Program-made: the position numbers and the translations under genes
The notes under the pieces: generated by a model
Database searches by the model: none
Told to the model about the DNA's origin: nothing
What the model saw: only the letters and a program-made list of their open reading frames with translations
Assembly (NCBI RefSeq): GCF_946223165.1
Contig: NZ_CAMIBP010000023.1
Span: 1-44,524 of the forward strand
DNA from: an uncultured Corynebacterium sp.
GTDB lineage: Bacteria > Actinomycetota > Actinomycetes > Mycobacteriales > Mycobacteriaceae
Reading direction: 5' to 3'
DNA: 44,524 nucleotides
Part shown: one piece after another, positions 15,014-22,723 of the stretch
How positions within the stretch are numbered: the first letter of the stretch is position 1
How the letters are laid out: each line of letters starts with the position of its first letter

Positions 15014-18000
15014 ATGAGGTTTAATGGCGGGTCGGCGCTCTCGTGGTCGCGCGTGGAGCGCATCCTGTCCGGGCGTCCCACGCCCACTCCGGTGACCCCA
15101 GAGGAGGCGGCCGCGCTTGCCGATGGTGCCCCTGGTTCGGCTGCGGGGGAGACTTCGGGTGTCCGCAGGGTCCCCACGGTCCCCTTTGTGGAGCTGCACG
15201 GGGTGTCCTCGTATTCTTTCCTGGATGGCGCCTCCGAGCCGGAGGATATGGTCGCGCGCGCTGTGGAGCTGGGGCTAAATGGTTTAGCGCTGGTGGATCG
15301 GGATGGGTTCTATGGGCTCATGAAGTTTGTGGAGGCTGCCGCGGAGGCGGATTTGCCCACGGTCTACGGGGTGGAACTCACGCTGGGGGAGCGCGTGCTC
15401 ATGGTCCTGGCGCGCACTCCGGAGGGGTACCGGCGGATGAGCCGGTTGGTGGCGCGGGCCCGCATGGATGCGGGTGAGAAGGGGCTCGTGGCCTACCCGC
15501 CGCTGCCGGAGGTTCTGGATCTGCTGGGGGAGGAGTGTCTCTATCTCCTGGGTGGCGAGTGGATCCCTGATATCGCAACTTTTATCGAAAGAATAAAAAT
15601 AGACTGCTTGGTATTGGAGTACTCCTGCACCCTGCTTCCGGAGGATGCAGACTCCCACGCGGCGCTGGACGCGCTCTCCGGCATGCGCGCCATCGTCACC
15701 GCGCGGCCCGCCGCCGCCACGCGGGATCGGGCCCGCCTGGCCGCGGCCAAACGGGCGCTCGCACGCCGCAACAGCCTCGAGGATGCCCGCCCGGACGCAC
15801 ACCCCATGGGCGCGCACTGGCTGCGTTCTGGCGAGCAGATGGCCCAGCTCATGCCCGGCCGCCCCGAGCTCCTCGCGGAGACCCTGGCCGTCCTGGAAGA
15901 GTGCTCGTTTACCTGGGGTGCGCTGGTTCCCAACCTGCCTGACTACAGCGTCCCGGACGGACACACAGAGATGTCTTGGCTGGAACACCTGACGTGGGAG
16001 CGCTTCGGCCCGCGCTACGCCACCCGGCCTGACGACATTCGGGAACGCGCGCGGGCGCAGGTGGCCTACGAGCTCGGCGTCATCGAGAAGCTGGGCTTCC
16101 CCGGTTACTTCCTCATTGTGTGCGACCTCGTGGACTTCTGCAAGGAGGCGAACATCCTGTGTCAGGGCCGCGGCTCCGCAGCTAATTCCGCGGTGTGCTT
16201 TGCCTTAGGGATCACCAACGCGGAGCCCATCTCGGCCGGTCTGCTCTTCGAGCGCTTCTTGTCCCCGGACCGCGACGGCCCGCCGGACATCGACATTGAC
16301 ATTGAGTCCGGCCGGCGCGAGGAGGTCATCCAGTACGTCTACCGTACCCACGGGCGCGAGCGTGCTGCACAGGTGGCCAACGTCATCACGTACCGCCGCA
16401 AGGGCGCCACGCGCGACGCCGCCCGGGCGCTGGGCTACCCGCAGGGCGCGGCTGACGGCTGGTCCAAGGGCTTAAGCGATCCCCCGGCGGACGTCGTGGC
16501 GCTCGCCGAGCAATTCAAGGGGCAGCCGCGGCACCTGGGCATTCATTCCGGCGGCATGGTGTTGTGCGACCGTCCCATCTCGGACGTCGTGCCCATGGAA
16601 TGGGCGCGCATGGAGAATCGCTCGGTGCTGCAGTGGGATAAGGACGACTGCGCGGCTGCGGGCCTGGTCAAGTTCGACCTGCTGGGCCTGGGCATGCTCG
16701 AGGCGCTGCACCACATGCTTGACCTGGTTAAGGAGACCACCGGGCGCACGGTGAACTTCTGGGAGCTCGACCTGGACGAGCCTGAGGTCTACGACATGCT
16801 CTGTCGGGCCGACGCCGTGGGCGTGTTCCAGATCGAGTCTCGTGCCCAGCTGTCCACCCTGCCGCGCCTCAAACCTCGTGTCTTCTTCGATCTCGTGGTG
16901 GAGGTCGCGCTCATCCGCCCCGGCCCCATCCAGGGCGGCTCCGTGCACCCCTACCTGCGCCGCCGCGACGGCCGCGAGCCGGTTACCTTTGACCACCCTG
17001 TGTTGGAGAAGTCCCTGGGCAAGACGTTGGGCATCCCGCTGTTCCAGGAGCAGCTCATGCAGATTGCCGTCGATGCCGCCGGTTTCTCCGGCGCCGAGGC
17101 CGACTCCCTGCGCCGCGCCATGGGGTCCAAGCGCTCGCCGGCCAAGATGGCTGCGCTCAAGGAGCGCTTCTTTGACGGCCTGGAGCGCACCAACGGCATC
17201 GTCGGCGCGGTGGCGGAGAGCCTGTGGAACAAAATCGTGGCGTTCGCGGCCTACGGCTTCCCGGAGTCGCACTCGCAGTCCTTTGCCTCGCTGGTGTATT
17301 TCTCTGCGTGGATGAAGTATCACTACCCGGCGCAGTTCTGCGTGGGCCTGCTGCGCGCCCAGCCCATGGGCTTTTACTCGCCGCAGTCGCTCATCCAGGA
17401 CGCCCGCCGCCACGGCATCGCCATCCTGCCGGCCACAGTCAACGACTCCGGGCGGGAAGCTCGCGCCGTGCCGGTGAGCGATGGTGCCGCGGCCGGGGCC
17501 ATCGGCATCCGCCTCGGGCTGAACCTCATCAAGGGCCTGGGGGATAAGGCCGCGGATCGCATCGAGGCCGCCGTCGCCGCGGATGGCCCCTTCGCCGACA
17601 TTCCGGACCTGGCGCGTCGGGCGGATCTCTCCGTTGAGCAGGTTGAGGCCCTCGCCACCGCCGGCGCGTTGGACGTCTTTGGTGTCAACCGTCGCCAGGC
17701 CCTGTGGCAGGCGGGCGTGGCCGCCACCGAGCGTGCCAGCATGCTCCCGGGGCTTTCGGCCATCGATGCCCCTGCGCTGCCCGGCATGTCCGCCTTCGAG
17801 CTCATGGCCACCGACGTCGTCGCCACCGGCGTCACCCACGACAAGCAGCCCATGGAGATGGTGCGCGACGCCCTCGCTCGCCGCGGCATCCTCACCTCGG
17901 CGCAACTGAAGGCGGTGCCGGACGGCTCCCGGGTGACCATCGCGGGCATCGTCACGCACCGCCAGCGCCCGCAGACCGCCTCTGGCGTGACCTTTTTCGG

Positions 18001-18205
18001 GATGGAGGACGAGACCGGCCTGCTCAACGTCATGGTCACGTCCGGGCTATGGACGCGGCACAAGGTGGTGGCGCGCACCTCCAAGGCGCTCATTATCCGT
18101 GGCATCGTGCAGAACGCCACCGGCGCGGTGACCGTCGTTGCGGACAAGCTGGAGCCCCTGGCATTGGGGGAGTGGCTCTCGCGCGGCTCGCGGGATTTCC
18201 GCTAG
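15014..18205 (+). CDS. dnaE2: Error-prone DNA polymerase III alpha subunit DnaE2
   Basis: 1063 aa. DnaE2 is the damage-inducible C-family polymerase that performs mutagenic lesion bypass with ImuA' and ImuB. The N-terminal PHP domain begins at about residue 55 (VELHGVSSYSFLDGASEPED). The palm carries PDIDIDIESGRREEVIQYVY with the catalytic aspartates, then RPGPIQGGSVHPYLRRRDG and GFPESHSQSFASLVYFSAWMKYH; the C-terminal OB fold includes VTIAGIVTHRQRPQTASGVTFFGMED. The PHP metal site is degenerate: the usual HAHS reads HGVS and TDHDG reads VDRDG. ATG 15014 was chosen as the leaderless start; 12 more codons are open upstream. A short AT-rich stretch lies at about 15575-15625. Confidence 0.95.
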   Translation: MRFNGGSALSWSRVERILSGRPTPTPVTPEEAAALADGAPGSAAGETSGVRRVPTVPFVELHGVSSYSFLDGASEPEDMVARAVELGLNGLALVDRDGFYGLMKFVEAAAEADLPTVYGVELTLGERVLMVLARTPEGYRRMSRLVARARMDAGEKGLVAYPPLPEVLDLLGEECLYLLGGEWIPDIATFIERIKIDCLVLEYSCTLLPEDADSHAALDALSGMRAIVTARPAAATRDRARLAAAKRALARRNSLEDARPDAHPMGAHWLRSGEQMAQLMPGRPELLAETLAVLEECSFTWGALVPNLPDYSVPDGHTEMSWLEHLTWERFGPRYATRPDDIRERARAQVAYELGVIEKLGFPGYFLIVCDLVDFCKEANILCQGRGSAANSAVCFALGITNAEPISAGLLFERFLSPDRDGPPDIDIDIESGRREEVIQYVYRTHGRERAAQVANVITYRRKGATRDAARALGYPQGAADGWSKGLSDPPADVVALAEQFKGQPRHLGIHSGGMVLCDRPISDVVPMEWARMENRSVLQWDKDDCAAAGLVKFDLLGLGMLEALHHMLDLVKETTGRTVNFWELDLDEPEVYDMLCRADAVGVFQIESRAQLSTLPRLKPRVFFDLVVEVALIRPGPIQGGSVHPYLRRRDGREPVTFDHPVLEKSLGKTLGIPLFQEQLMQIAVDAAGFSGAEADSLRRAMGSKRSPAKMAALKERFFDGLERTNGIVGAVAESLWNKIVAFAAYGFPESHSQSFASLVYFSAWMKYHYPAQFCVGLLRAQPMGFYSPQSLIQDARRHGIAILPATVNDSGREARAVPVSDGAAAGAIGIRLGLNLIKGLGDKAADRIEAAVAADGPFADIPDLARRADLSVEQVEALATAGALDVFGVNRRQALWQAGVAATERASMLPGLSAIDAPALPGMSAFELMATDVVATGVTHDKQPMEMVRDALARRGILTSAQLKAVPDGSRVTIAGIVTHRQRPQTASGVTFFGMEDETGLLNVMVTSGLWTRHKVVARTSKALIIRGIVQNATGAVTVVADKLEPLALGEWLSRGSRDFR

Positions 18206-18365
18206 ACATTTTCTGCGCTTTTCTCCCTGTCGAGCACGGGGGACTAACGAAAGTGTTTCGATTTGGTCTCGTATGCGGCCATAATTCGATTCTGATGATC
18301 GATGTCCCCTAGGGTTGCGACGTACAGCATATGGACCAATCTGATATGGAAATACGAATAGCGTT

Positions 18366-20444
18366 ATGAATAACAACAAGTCGGACATGACATCAGAGAC
18401 GGTTTCCCGCCCGCACGACGCCGTGCGTGCACGGGGTGCACGCGGCGTCCGCGACGTTGATGACAAGGGGATCAAGCAACCCGGGACGGTGACGCCCACG
18501 CCGTCGAGCCGCGAGTACACGCGCACGGCCAAGCGCATCCTCAAAGACATCGTCTACCCGCACAACATCCACCCGGCGCTCGTGCCGGGTGTGTCCATCG
18601 AGGACCAAAAGGTCAAGTACGGCATTGACAAGCCCATTTTGTTCACCGTCGGTGGTCTCATCATCGCTTTCGTGACGTGGGGAATCCTGCAGCCTGAGCA
18701 GGTATTCAACTATTCCTCCGCGGCGCTGACGTGGGTTATGGGCAACCTGGGCTGGATCTTCACCATCCTGGCCGCAGGCCTGCTCTTCTTCCTGCTCTAC
18801 CTGGCCTTCTCCAAGTACGGGCGCATCCCCCTCGGTCTCGACGGCGAGGAGGCCGAATACTCCACCGTGAGCTGGGCAGCCATGCTGTTTGGCGCCGGCA
18901 TCGGCATCGGCATCATCTTCTTCGGTCCGTACGAACCCCTGACGTACTACCTCTCGCCGCGCCCCGGCGCCTACGAGGCTGCCTCCGAGGAGGCCATCCT
19001 CGGTGCCATGGCGCAGGCCGCCATGCACTGGGGGATTAATGCGTGGGCCATCTACGCCGTGGTTGGTTTGGCCGTGGCGTACGTGTCCTACCGCCGCGGC
19101 CGCGTGCCGCTCATGAGCTCGATCCTCCAGCCCTTCCTCGGGCCCAAGGGCACTGAGTCCGCGCCGGCCCGCATCATCGATGGACTGGCGATCATTGCCA
19201 CGCTGTTCGGCACGGCGGCATCGCTGGGTATTGGTGCCCTGCAGATCGCCCGCGGCGTGGAGGTCGTCTCCGGCTGGTCGCCCGCGGGCAACGCCCTGGC
19301 CATAGGCATCATCGTGGTCCTCTCTATCGGCACCATCATGTCCGCGGTCTCCGGCGTGGCCAAGGGCGTGCGCTGGCTGTCCAACATCAACCTGGTGCTC
19401 GCTCTGCTGCTGGCCGTGTTCTTCTTCGTGGTCGGCCCCACCGCCTTCCTGGCCAACATGCTGCCCGCCACCATCATCGAATACATCTCCACGTCCCCGG
19501 AGATGCTCGCCGCCAACATGGGGCAGGGTGAGGACATGCAGGCCTTCCTGTCCAGCTGGACCACGTTCTACTGGGCCTGGTGGGTCTCCTGGGCGCCCTT
19601 CGTGGGCGTGTTCGTGGCCAAGATTTCGCGCGGCCGCACCATCAAGCAGTACGTCCTCGGCGTGCTGTTCATCCCGTCGGCGATCATCGTCATCGCGTTT
19701 ACCATCATGGGCGGCACCACCATCTGGTTCCAGCGCCAGGCCGGCGACATCGCTTCCGACGGCACCGCCGACTCCATGCCGAAGGCCGAGGACATCTTCT
19801 TCATTGTCGTGGACCATATGCCGGGTGCGCAGTTCATCGCGCCGGTGGTCATCGTCATGCTTGCGGTCTTTTTCATCACCACCGCGGACTCGGCTTCCAT
19901 CGTCAACTCCCAGCTCTCCCAGAAGGGCAACCCGAATCCCAAGAAATGGGTCACTATCTTCTGGGTGTGCTGCATGGCTGGCATCGCCGTGGTCATCCTT
20001 GTCTCCGGCGGCAACCAGGCTCTGCAGGGTCTGCAGAACTTCATTACCGTCACCGCGCTGCCCTTCGCGTTCATCATCATCGCGATGGTCCTAGCCCTCA
20101 TGCGGGAGCTGGCCTATGACCCCGCGGTCATCCGCCAGCAGTTCGAGGAACAGGCTCTCGCCAACGCCGTGGTCCAGGGCGTGCGCGAACACGGCGACGA
20201 CTTCGCCCTGGCCATCGAGCAGACCGAGCCCGACTCCGAGTTCTCCACCGGCGCCGACTTCGACTCCACCTCCGCCGAGGCCACCGAGTGGTACGTCCGC
20301 ACCGACGAGGAGGGTGAGCCCATCCCGTACGACTACGAGGCTGGCGAGTACATCTCCGAGGAGCAGGCCCGCGAGCTTGGCCATGCCGATATCACCGAGG
20401 TGGTCGAGCAGCTCGGCTCGGACGCGGAGGATGACAAGAACTGA
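18366..20444 (+). CDS. BCCT-family compatible-solute transporter
   Basis: 692 aa. Betaine/carnitine/choline transporters import osmoprotectants, usually with sodium. A hydrophilic N-terminus of about 85 residues precedes 12 predicted helices. The glycine-rich unwound helix reads GAGIGIGIIFFGPYEPLTYY, the helix with MHWGINAWAIY follows, and the Trp-box region is WAWWVSWAPFVGVFVAKISRGRTI. After the last helix (about residue 580) comes an acidic cytoplasmic tail of about 110 residues, ending in EDDKN. In BetP the C-terminal tail senses osmotic stress, but BetP's tail is basic; the acidic tail here is closer to EctP/LcoP-like carriers. Substrate (ectoine, proline, betaine or carnitine) cannot be set from sequence. 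It stands alone, convergent with 20490. Confidence 0.92.
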   Translation: MNNNKSDMTSETVSRPHDAVRARGARGVRDVDDKGIKQPGTVTPTPSSREYTRTAKRILKDIVYPHNIHPALVPGVSIEDQKVKYGIDKPILFTVGGLIIAFVTWGILQPEQVFNYSSAALTWVMGNLGWIFTILAAGLLFFLLYLAFSKYGRIPLGLDGEEAEYSTVSWAAMLFGAGIGIGIIFFGPYEPLTYYLSPRPGAYEAASEEAILGAMAQAAMHWGINAWAIYAVVGLAVAYVSYRRGRVPLMSSILQPFLGPKGTESAPARIIDGLAIIATLFGTAASLGIGALQIARGVEVVSGWSPAGNALAIGIIVVLSIGTIMSAVSGVAKGVRWLSNINLVLALLLAVFFFVVGPTAFLANMLPATIIEYISTSPEMLAANMGQGEDMQAFLSSWTTFYWAWWVSWAPFVGVFVAKISRGRTIKQYVLGVLFIPSAIIVIAFTIMGGTTIWFQRQAGDIASDGTADSMPKAEDIFFIVVDHMPGAQFIAPVVIVMLAVFFITTADSASIVNSQLSQKGNPNPKKWVTIFWVCCMAGIAVVILVSGGNQALQGLQNFITVTALPFAFIIIAMVLALMRELAYDPAVIRQQFEEQALANAVVQGVREHGDDFALAIEQTEPDSEFSTGADFDSTSAEATEWYVRTDEEGEPIPYDYEAGEYISEEQARELGHADITEVVEQLGSDAEDDKN

Positions 20445-20461
20445 TTGAGTTTCTAGAAGAG

Positions 20462-20487
20462 GTCGGAGATCTCGAATCTATTCCGAC
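20462..20487. terminator. Possible hairpin between convergent genes
   Basis: GTCGGA (20462-20467) pairs with TCCGAC (20482-20487) across a 14-nt loop, in the 45 bp between the BCCT transporter and the leftward membrane-protein gene. The stem is short and no T-run follows, so this is a weak terminator candidate. Confidence 0.3.
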
Positions 20488-20489
20488 TG

Positions 20490-20963
20490 CTAGTCGTTCC
20501 CGGAGATGAGCTCGTCGCGATTGAGCTTTCCGGCGAGTGAGCGCGTCACGGCGAATGGGACCCACATCAGCTGGAGGAAAATCAACTTGGAGAAAAAGAG
20601 CGTGACGTCAACAGGGGTGGGATGAAAGACGGTCGCGCAGGCCAGGAGGATTGCGCCACTCACAATCCATAGGACGATAGAGAGTAGTAGGGCGGTCTTC
20701 AGGCCGTCGTCGCGGGCCTCAACATGCTGCTGAAGCTCATATTCGTCGAGCTGAGCGCTGGGAAGATGTGCTCCGCGGATGCTTGCCTGTAGGGCGCGGT
20801 GCGAGAGTGTGGCGCCGAGGCCTGCGAACATCCAGAGGACGTTTGATAGTCCTGGAAGAGTGAATTGCAGCGCGGCGCAGATGACGATGAGTGCAATAAG
20901 AGTGTCCGTGGCAAGAATGAGCCGTTTGCGTTTCTGAACTGTTTCGGGAATCTGGGCGGTCAT
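20490..20963 (-). CDS. Unknown four-helix membrane protein paired with XRE regulator
   Basis: 157 aa, no family recognised. Four hydrophobic segments are visible: about residues 15-35 (LILATDTLIALIVICAALQF), 40-55, 90-112 (LLLSIVLWIVSGAILLACAT) and 122-142. A charged loop with EYELQQHVEARDDG sits between the second and third. Its start is 3 bp after the stop of a small XRE-type regulator, so the two form one transcript. The layout (small HTH gene, then small membrane protein) repeats in the next module at 21309-22050, although the order of the two genes is swapped there. Confidence 0.75.
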   Translation of the reverse strand: MTAQIPETVQKRKRLILATDTLIALIVICAALQFTLPGLSNVLWMFAGLGATLSHRALQASIRGAHLPSAQLDEYELQQHVEARDDGLKTALLLSIVLWIVSGAILLACATVFHPTPVDVTLFFSKLIFLQLMWVPFAVTRSLAGKLNRDELISGND

Positions 20964-20966
20964 GGT

Positions 20967-21227
20967 CTAGTCCTTCCGGTAGATTTCGGTCGACATCGGG
21001 GTGAACTCGGTGCGGGAGAAGACGGCCTCGACGGGGAGACCGAAGACCTCGCAGATGGAGAGCGCAAGGTCGAGCGAGGGGGAGTGATCCCCGCGCTCCA
21101 GGGCGCCGATGGTTTGGGGGTTGACCCCGAGGGCATCGGCAAGCTGGGCGCGCGACAAGTCCCTCTCGGCGCGGAGGACGCGCACCCGGTTGAAGAGTGG
21201 CTTCGTAGGCTTTTTCTTTGGGGACAT
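20967..21227 (-). CDS. XRE-family helix-turn-helix regulator
   Basis: 86 aa. The core HTH covers about residues 13-68: LRAERDLSRAQLADALGVNPQTIGALERGDHSPSLDLALSICEVFGLPVEAVF is a textbook Cro/C1-type fold, with the recognition helix around NPQTIGALERG. A basic N-terminus (SPKKKPTKP) and a short C-terminal tail flank it. It belongs to the group of small regulators encoded next to membrane proteins in Firmicutes and actinobacteria. A -10-like TATACA on the minus strand lies about 20 bp before the ATG. It likely controls its own two-gene unit. Confidence 0.88.
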   Translation of the reverse strand: MSPKKKPTKPLFNRVRVLRAERDLSRAQLADALGVNPQTIGALERGDHSPSLDLALSICEVFGLPVEAVFSRTEFTPMSTEIYRKD

Positions 21228-21271
21228 GCTTCAAAGTGTTGTATAAACCCAACGATTTGTCAGGGAAATAA

Positions 21272-21291
21272 TCCCGACCCGCAGGTCGGGA
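21272..21291 (-). terminator. Intrinsic terminator after the DUF2975/XRE module
   Basis: TCCCGACC (21272-21279) pairs with GGTCGGGA (21284-21291) around a CGCA loop. On the minus strand the stem is followed by TTATTT, the usual intrinsic-terminator layout, 18 bp after the XRE stop at 21309. It separates the two XRE/membrane modules. Confidence 0.75.
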
Positions 21292-21308
21292 GTGGTTTAT
21301 TGGGTGTG

Positions 21309-21527
21309 CTACTCGACGGTGAAAATGTCCCCGGGTTGGCAATCGAGCGCCTCGCAGAGCGCCACTAAGGTGGTGAACCGGACTGCTTTCGCGCGGTTGT
21401 TTTTGAGGACGGAGAGGTTGACTGGGGTGATGCCTACCTGTTCCGCGAGTGCGGCGCCGGTGATGTCGCGCTCCGTCATGAGCTGGTCGAGGTGGCAAAC
21501 GACGTTCTTAGACGAGTCCATCGACAT
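21309..21527 (-). CDS. YozG-like XRE-family regulator
   Basis: 72 aa. Almost the whole protein is a Cro/C1-type HTH: LDQLMTERDITGAALAEQVGITPVNLSVLKNNRAKAVRFTTLVALCEALDCQPGDIF. Small regulators of this type (YozG-like) are commonly found with DUF2975 membrane proteins. The ATG at 21527 overlaps the end of the DUF2975 gene by 20 bp; ATG 21521 (MDSSKN) is an alternative that still overlaps. The overlap implies translational coupling. The likely operator is the TATCGA cluster at 22069-22115 in front of the module. Confidence 0.9.
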   Translation of the reverse strand: MSMDSSKNVVCHLDQLMTERDITGAALAEQVGITPVNLSVLKNNRAKAVRFTTLVALCEALDCQPGDIFTVE

Positions 21528-22050
21528 CCTCCTCCAGGGTGATGCCGCGGCGAATGACGACTGTGAACAGGGTCAGGCAGGTGATGAAACCGAGGGGCAG
21601 TGCCAGGCCCAGCTGGGAGGTGTGGAGCTGGTCGTACCACCAGTCGATGCCGAACTGATGGGCGGCCAGGTTGTCTCCAATCAATTCGAAGGCGAATTGG
21701 CCGACGACCCAGATGACGACGCACCAGGAAGCGGAGCTGAGGTTGCGGGCGTTGGAGCGGGTGAAAATCTCTCCGCGAAGCATGGGGCGGGCGGCGCGGA
21801 TGAGGAAGATGCAGATGCCGACGATGCCAAGGACCTTGAGGGTGAGGCCGATACCGTAGCAGACGGCGGGGCCGGTATTGAGCTCGGACCAGTGGATGCC
21901 CTCAGGGATGGCGGCGGATAGTGCGGTATCGATGACTCCCTTGAAGAGTGCGCGGCCCAGATCGAAGGCGGTGAGGCCGATGATGACACAGGCGGTGATG
22001 ATGGTGGTGCGCGCATCGGAGCGGTTGCGGGCGGTGGTTGTGGATGGCAT
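21508..22050 (-). CDS. DUF2975 membrane protein
   Basis: 180 aa. Four hydrophobic segments: about residues 16-35 (IITACVIIGLTAFDLGRALF), 60-85 (VCYGIGLTLKVLGIVGICIFLIRAA), 100-125 (ASWCVVIWVVGQFAFELIG) and 145-165 (LGLALPLGFITCLTLFTVVI). The FLIRAARPMLRGEIFTRSNARNL segment and the C-terminal IRRGITLEEDVDGLV are typical of DUF2975 proteins, which are of unknown function. ATG 22050 was chosen over 22092 because AAAGG lies 8-12 bases upstream and it is the common start. It heads the two-gene module with a strong promoter at 22097-22124. Confidence 0.85.
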   Translation of the reverse strand: MPSTTTARNRSDARTTIITACVIIGLTAFDLGRALFKGVIDTALSAAIPEGIHWSELNTGPAVCYGIGLTLKVLGIVGICIFLIRAARPMLRGEIFTRSNARNLSSASWCVVIWVVGQFAFELIGDNLAAHQFGIDWWYDQLHTSQLGLALPLGFITCLTLFTVVIRRGITLEEDVDGLV

Positions 22051-22068
22051 GGAGCGAACCTTTCTTCT

Positions 22069-22124
22069 TATCGACTTTCGATGTTGTCGCAATTCGATAA
22101 TATCGTTTCTCGATAGGTTGTCAA
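22069..22124 (-). promoter_or_regulatory. Promoter with clustered TATCGA palindromes (DUF2975/XRE module)
   Basis: On the minus strand a consensus -35 TTGACA (22124-22119) and a -10 TATTAT (22102-22097) are 16 bp apart. Three interlocking palindromes surround it: ATCGA-3-TCGAT (22070-22082), CGATA-1-TATCG (22095-22105) and TATCG-5-CGATA (22101-22115). These cover the -10, the spacer and the start-site region, as expected of an autorepressor operator. The XRE protein at 21309 is the likely ligand; that is inference. Confidence 0.65.
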
Positions 22125-22240
22125 GGGGGAATCTGCATAACGGTCACAGCGCCTCGACAATCCGTGCAAAAACTCGCGCACACCACGGCTCCGTTGGTAG
22201 TTATGCTGGCGCAGCTGTCGCGGGCCGGAGGATTGCTAGC

Positions 22241-22723
22241 ATGGTCCCCATGAGTTCACTTCTCCCACCGGGCATGAATCCGGTCTCGCCCACGCTGGCC
22301 AAGGTCCGGCTCATCGGCAACGCCATCTGGCTGCTCATCCTGCTCATCCCGGCCATCATCGCCGGCGTGGTGTGGGGCGGATGGTGGTGGCTGGCCACCG
22401 CCGCGGTCGTGGCACTGGGTATCTGGCTGGCCTGGCTCATCCCGGCCCAAGTGCGCAACATGGCGTGGCTGGAAACGGAGGACGAATTCCTCGTCACCCG
22501 CGGCAAGCTCTGGCACACGTTTACCGTGGTGCCCTATGGACGCATCCAGTTCGTTGACGTGACCGCCGGACCCATCGCCCGGCCATTTGGCCTGAAGTCG
22601 GTCAAGCTGCACACGGCGTCCTCCGGCACCGATGCCTCCGTCAAGGGCATACCCGCGGCGGAGGCCGACGCCCTGCGCGAGCGCCTGGCCCAACGAGCCC
22701 GCGAACGGATGAGCGGGCTATGA
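22241..22723 (+). CDS. YdbS-like membrane protein with bacterial PH domain
   Basis: 160 aa. Two adjacent membrane helices (about residues 20-65, including WLLILLIPAIIAGVVWGGWWW) are followed by a bPH2 domain: EDEFLVTRGKLWHTFTVVPYGRIQFVDVTAGPIARPFGLKSVKLHTAS. YdbS/YdbT pairs in Bacillus have been linked to resistance to certain antimicrobial peptides and bacteriocins; a role here is not proven. ATG 22241 is preferred because GGAGG lies 9 nt upstream; ATG 22250 is in frame too. It overlaps the ydbT-like gene by 4 bases. Confidence 0.88.
   Translation: MVPMSSLLPPGMNPVSPTLAKVRLIGNAIWLLILLIPAIIAGVVWGGWWWLATAAVVALGIWLAWLIPAQVRNMAWLETEDEFLVTRGKLWHTFTVVPYGRIQFVDVTAGPIARPFGLKSVKLHTASSGTDASVKGIPAAEADALRERLAQRARERMSGL

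Noticed and set aside
16472..17959. 495-codon minus-strand frame inside dnaE2
   Set aside because: Antisense shadow of high third-position GC; no domain, and dnaE2 is intact here.
18393..19817. 474-codon minus-strand frame opposite the BCCT transporter
   Set aside because: Shadow of a high-GC gene: composition is Asp/Gly/His-rich with no motif, while the plus frame is a clear transporter.
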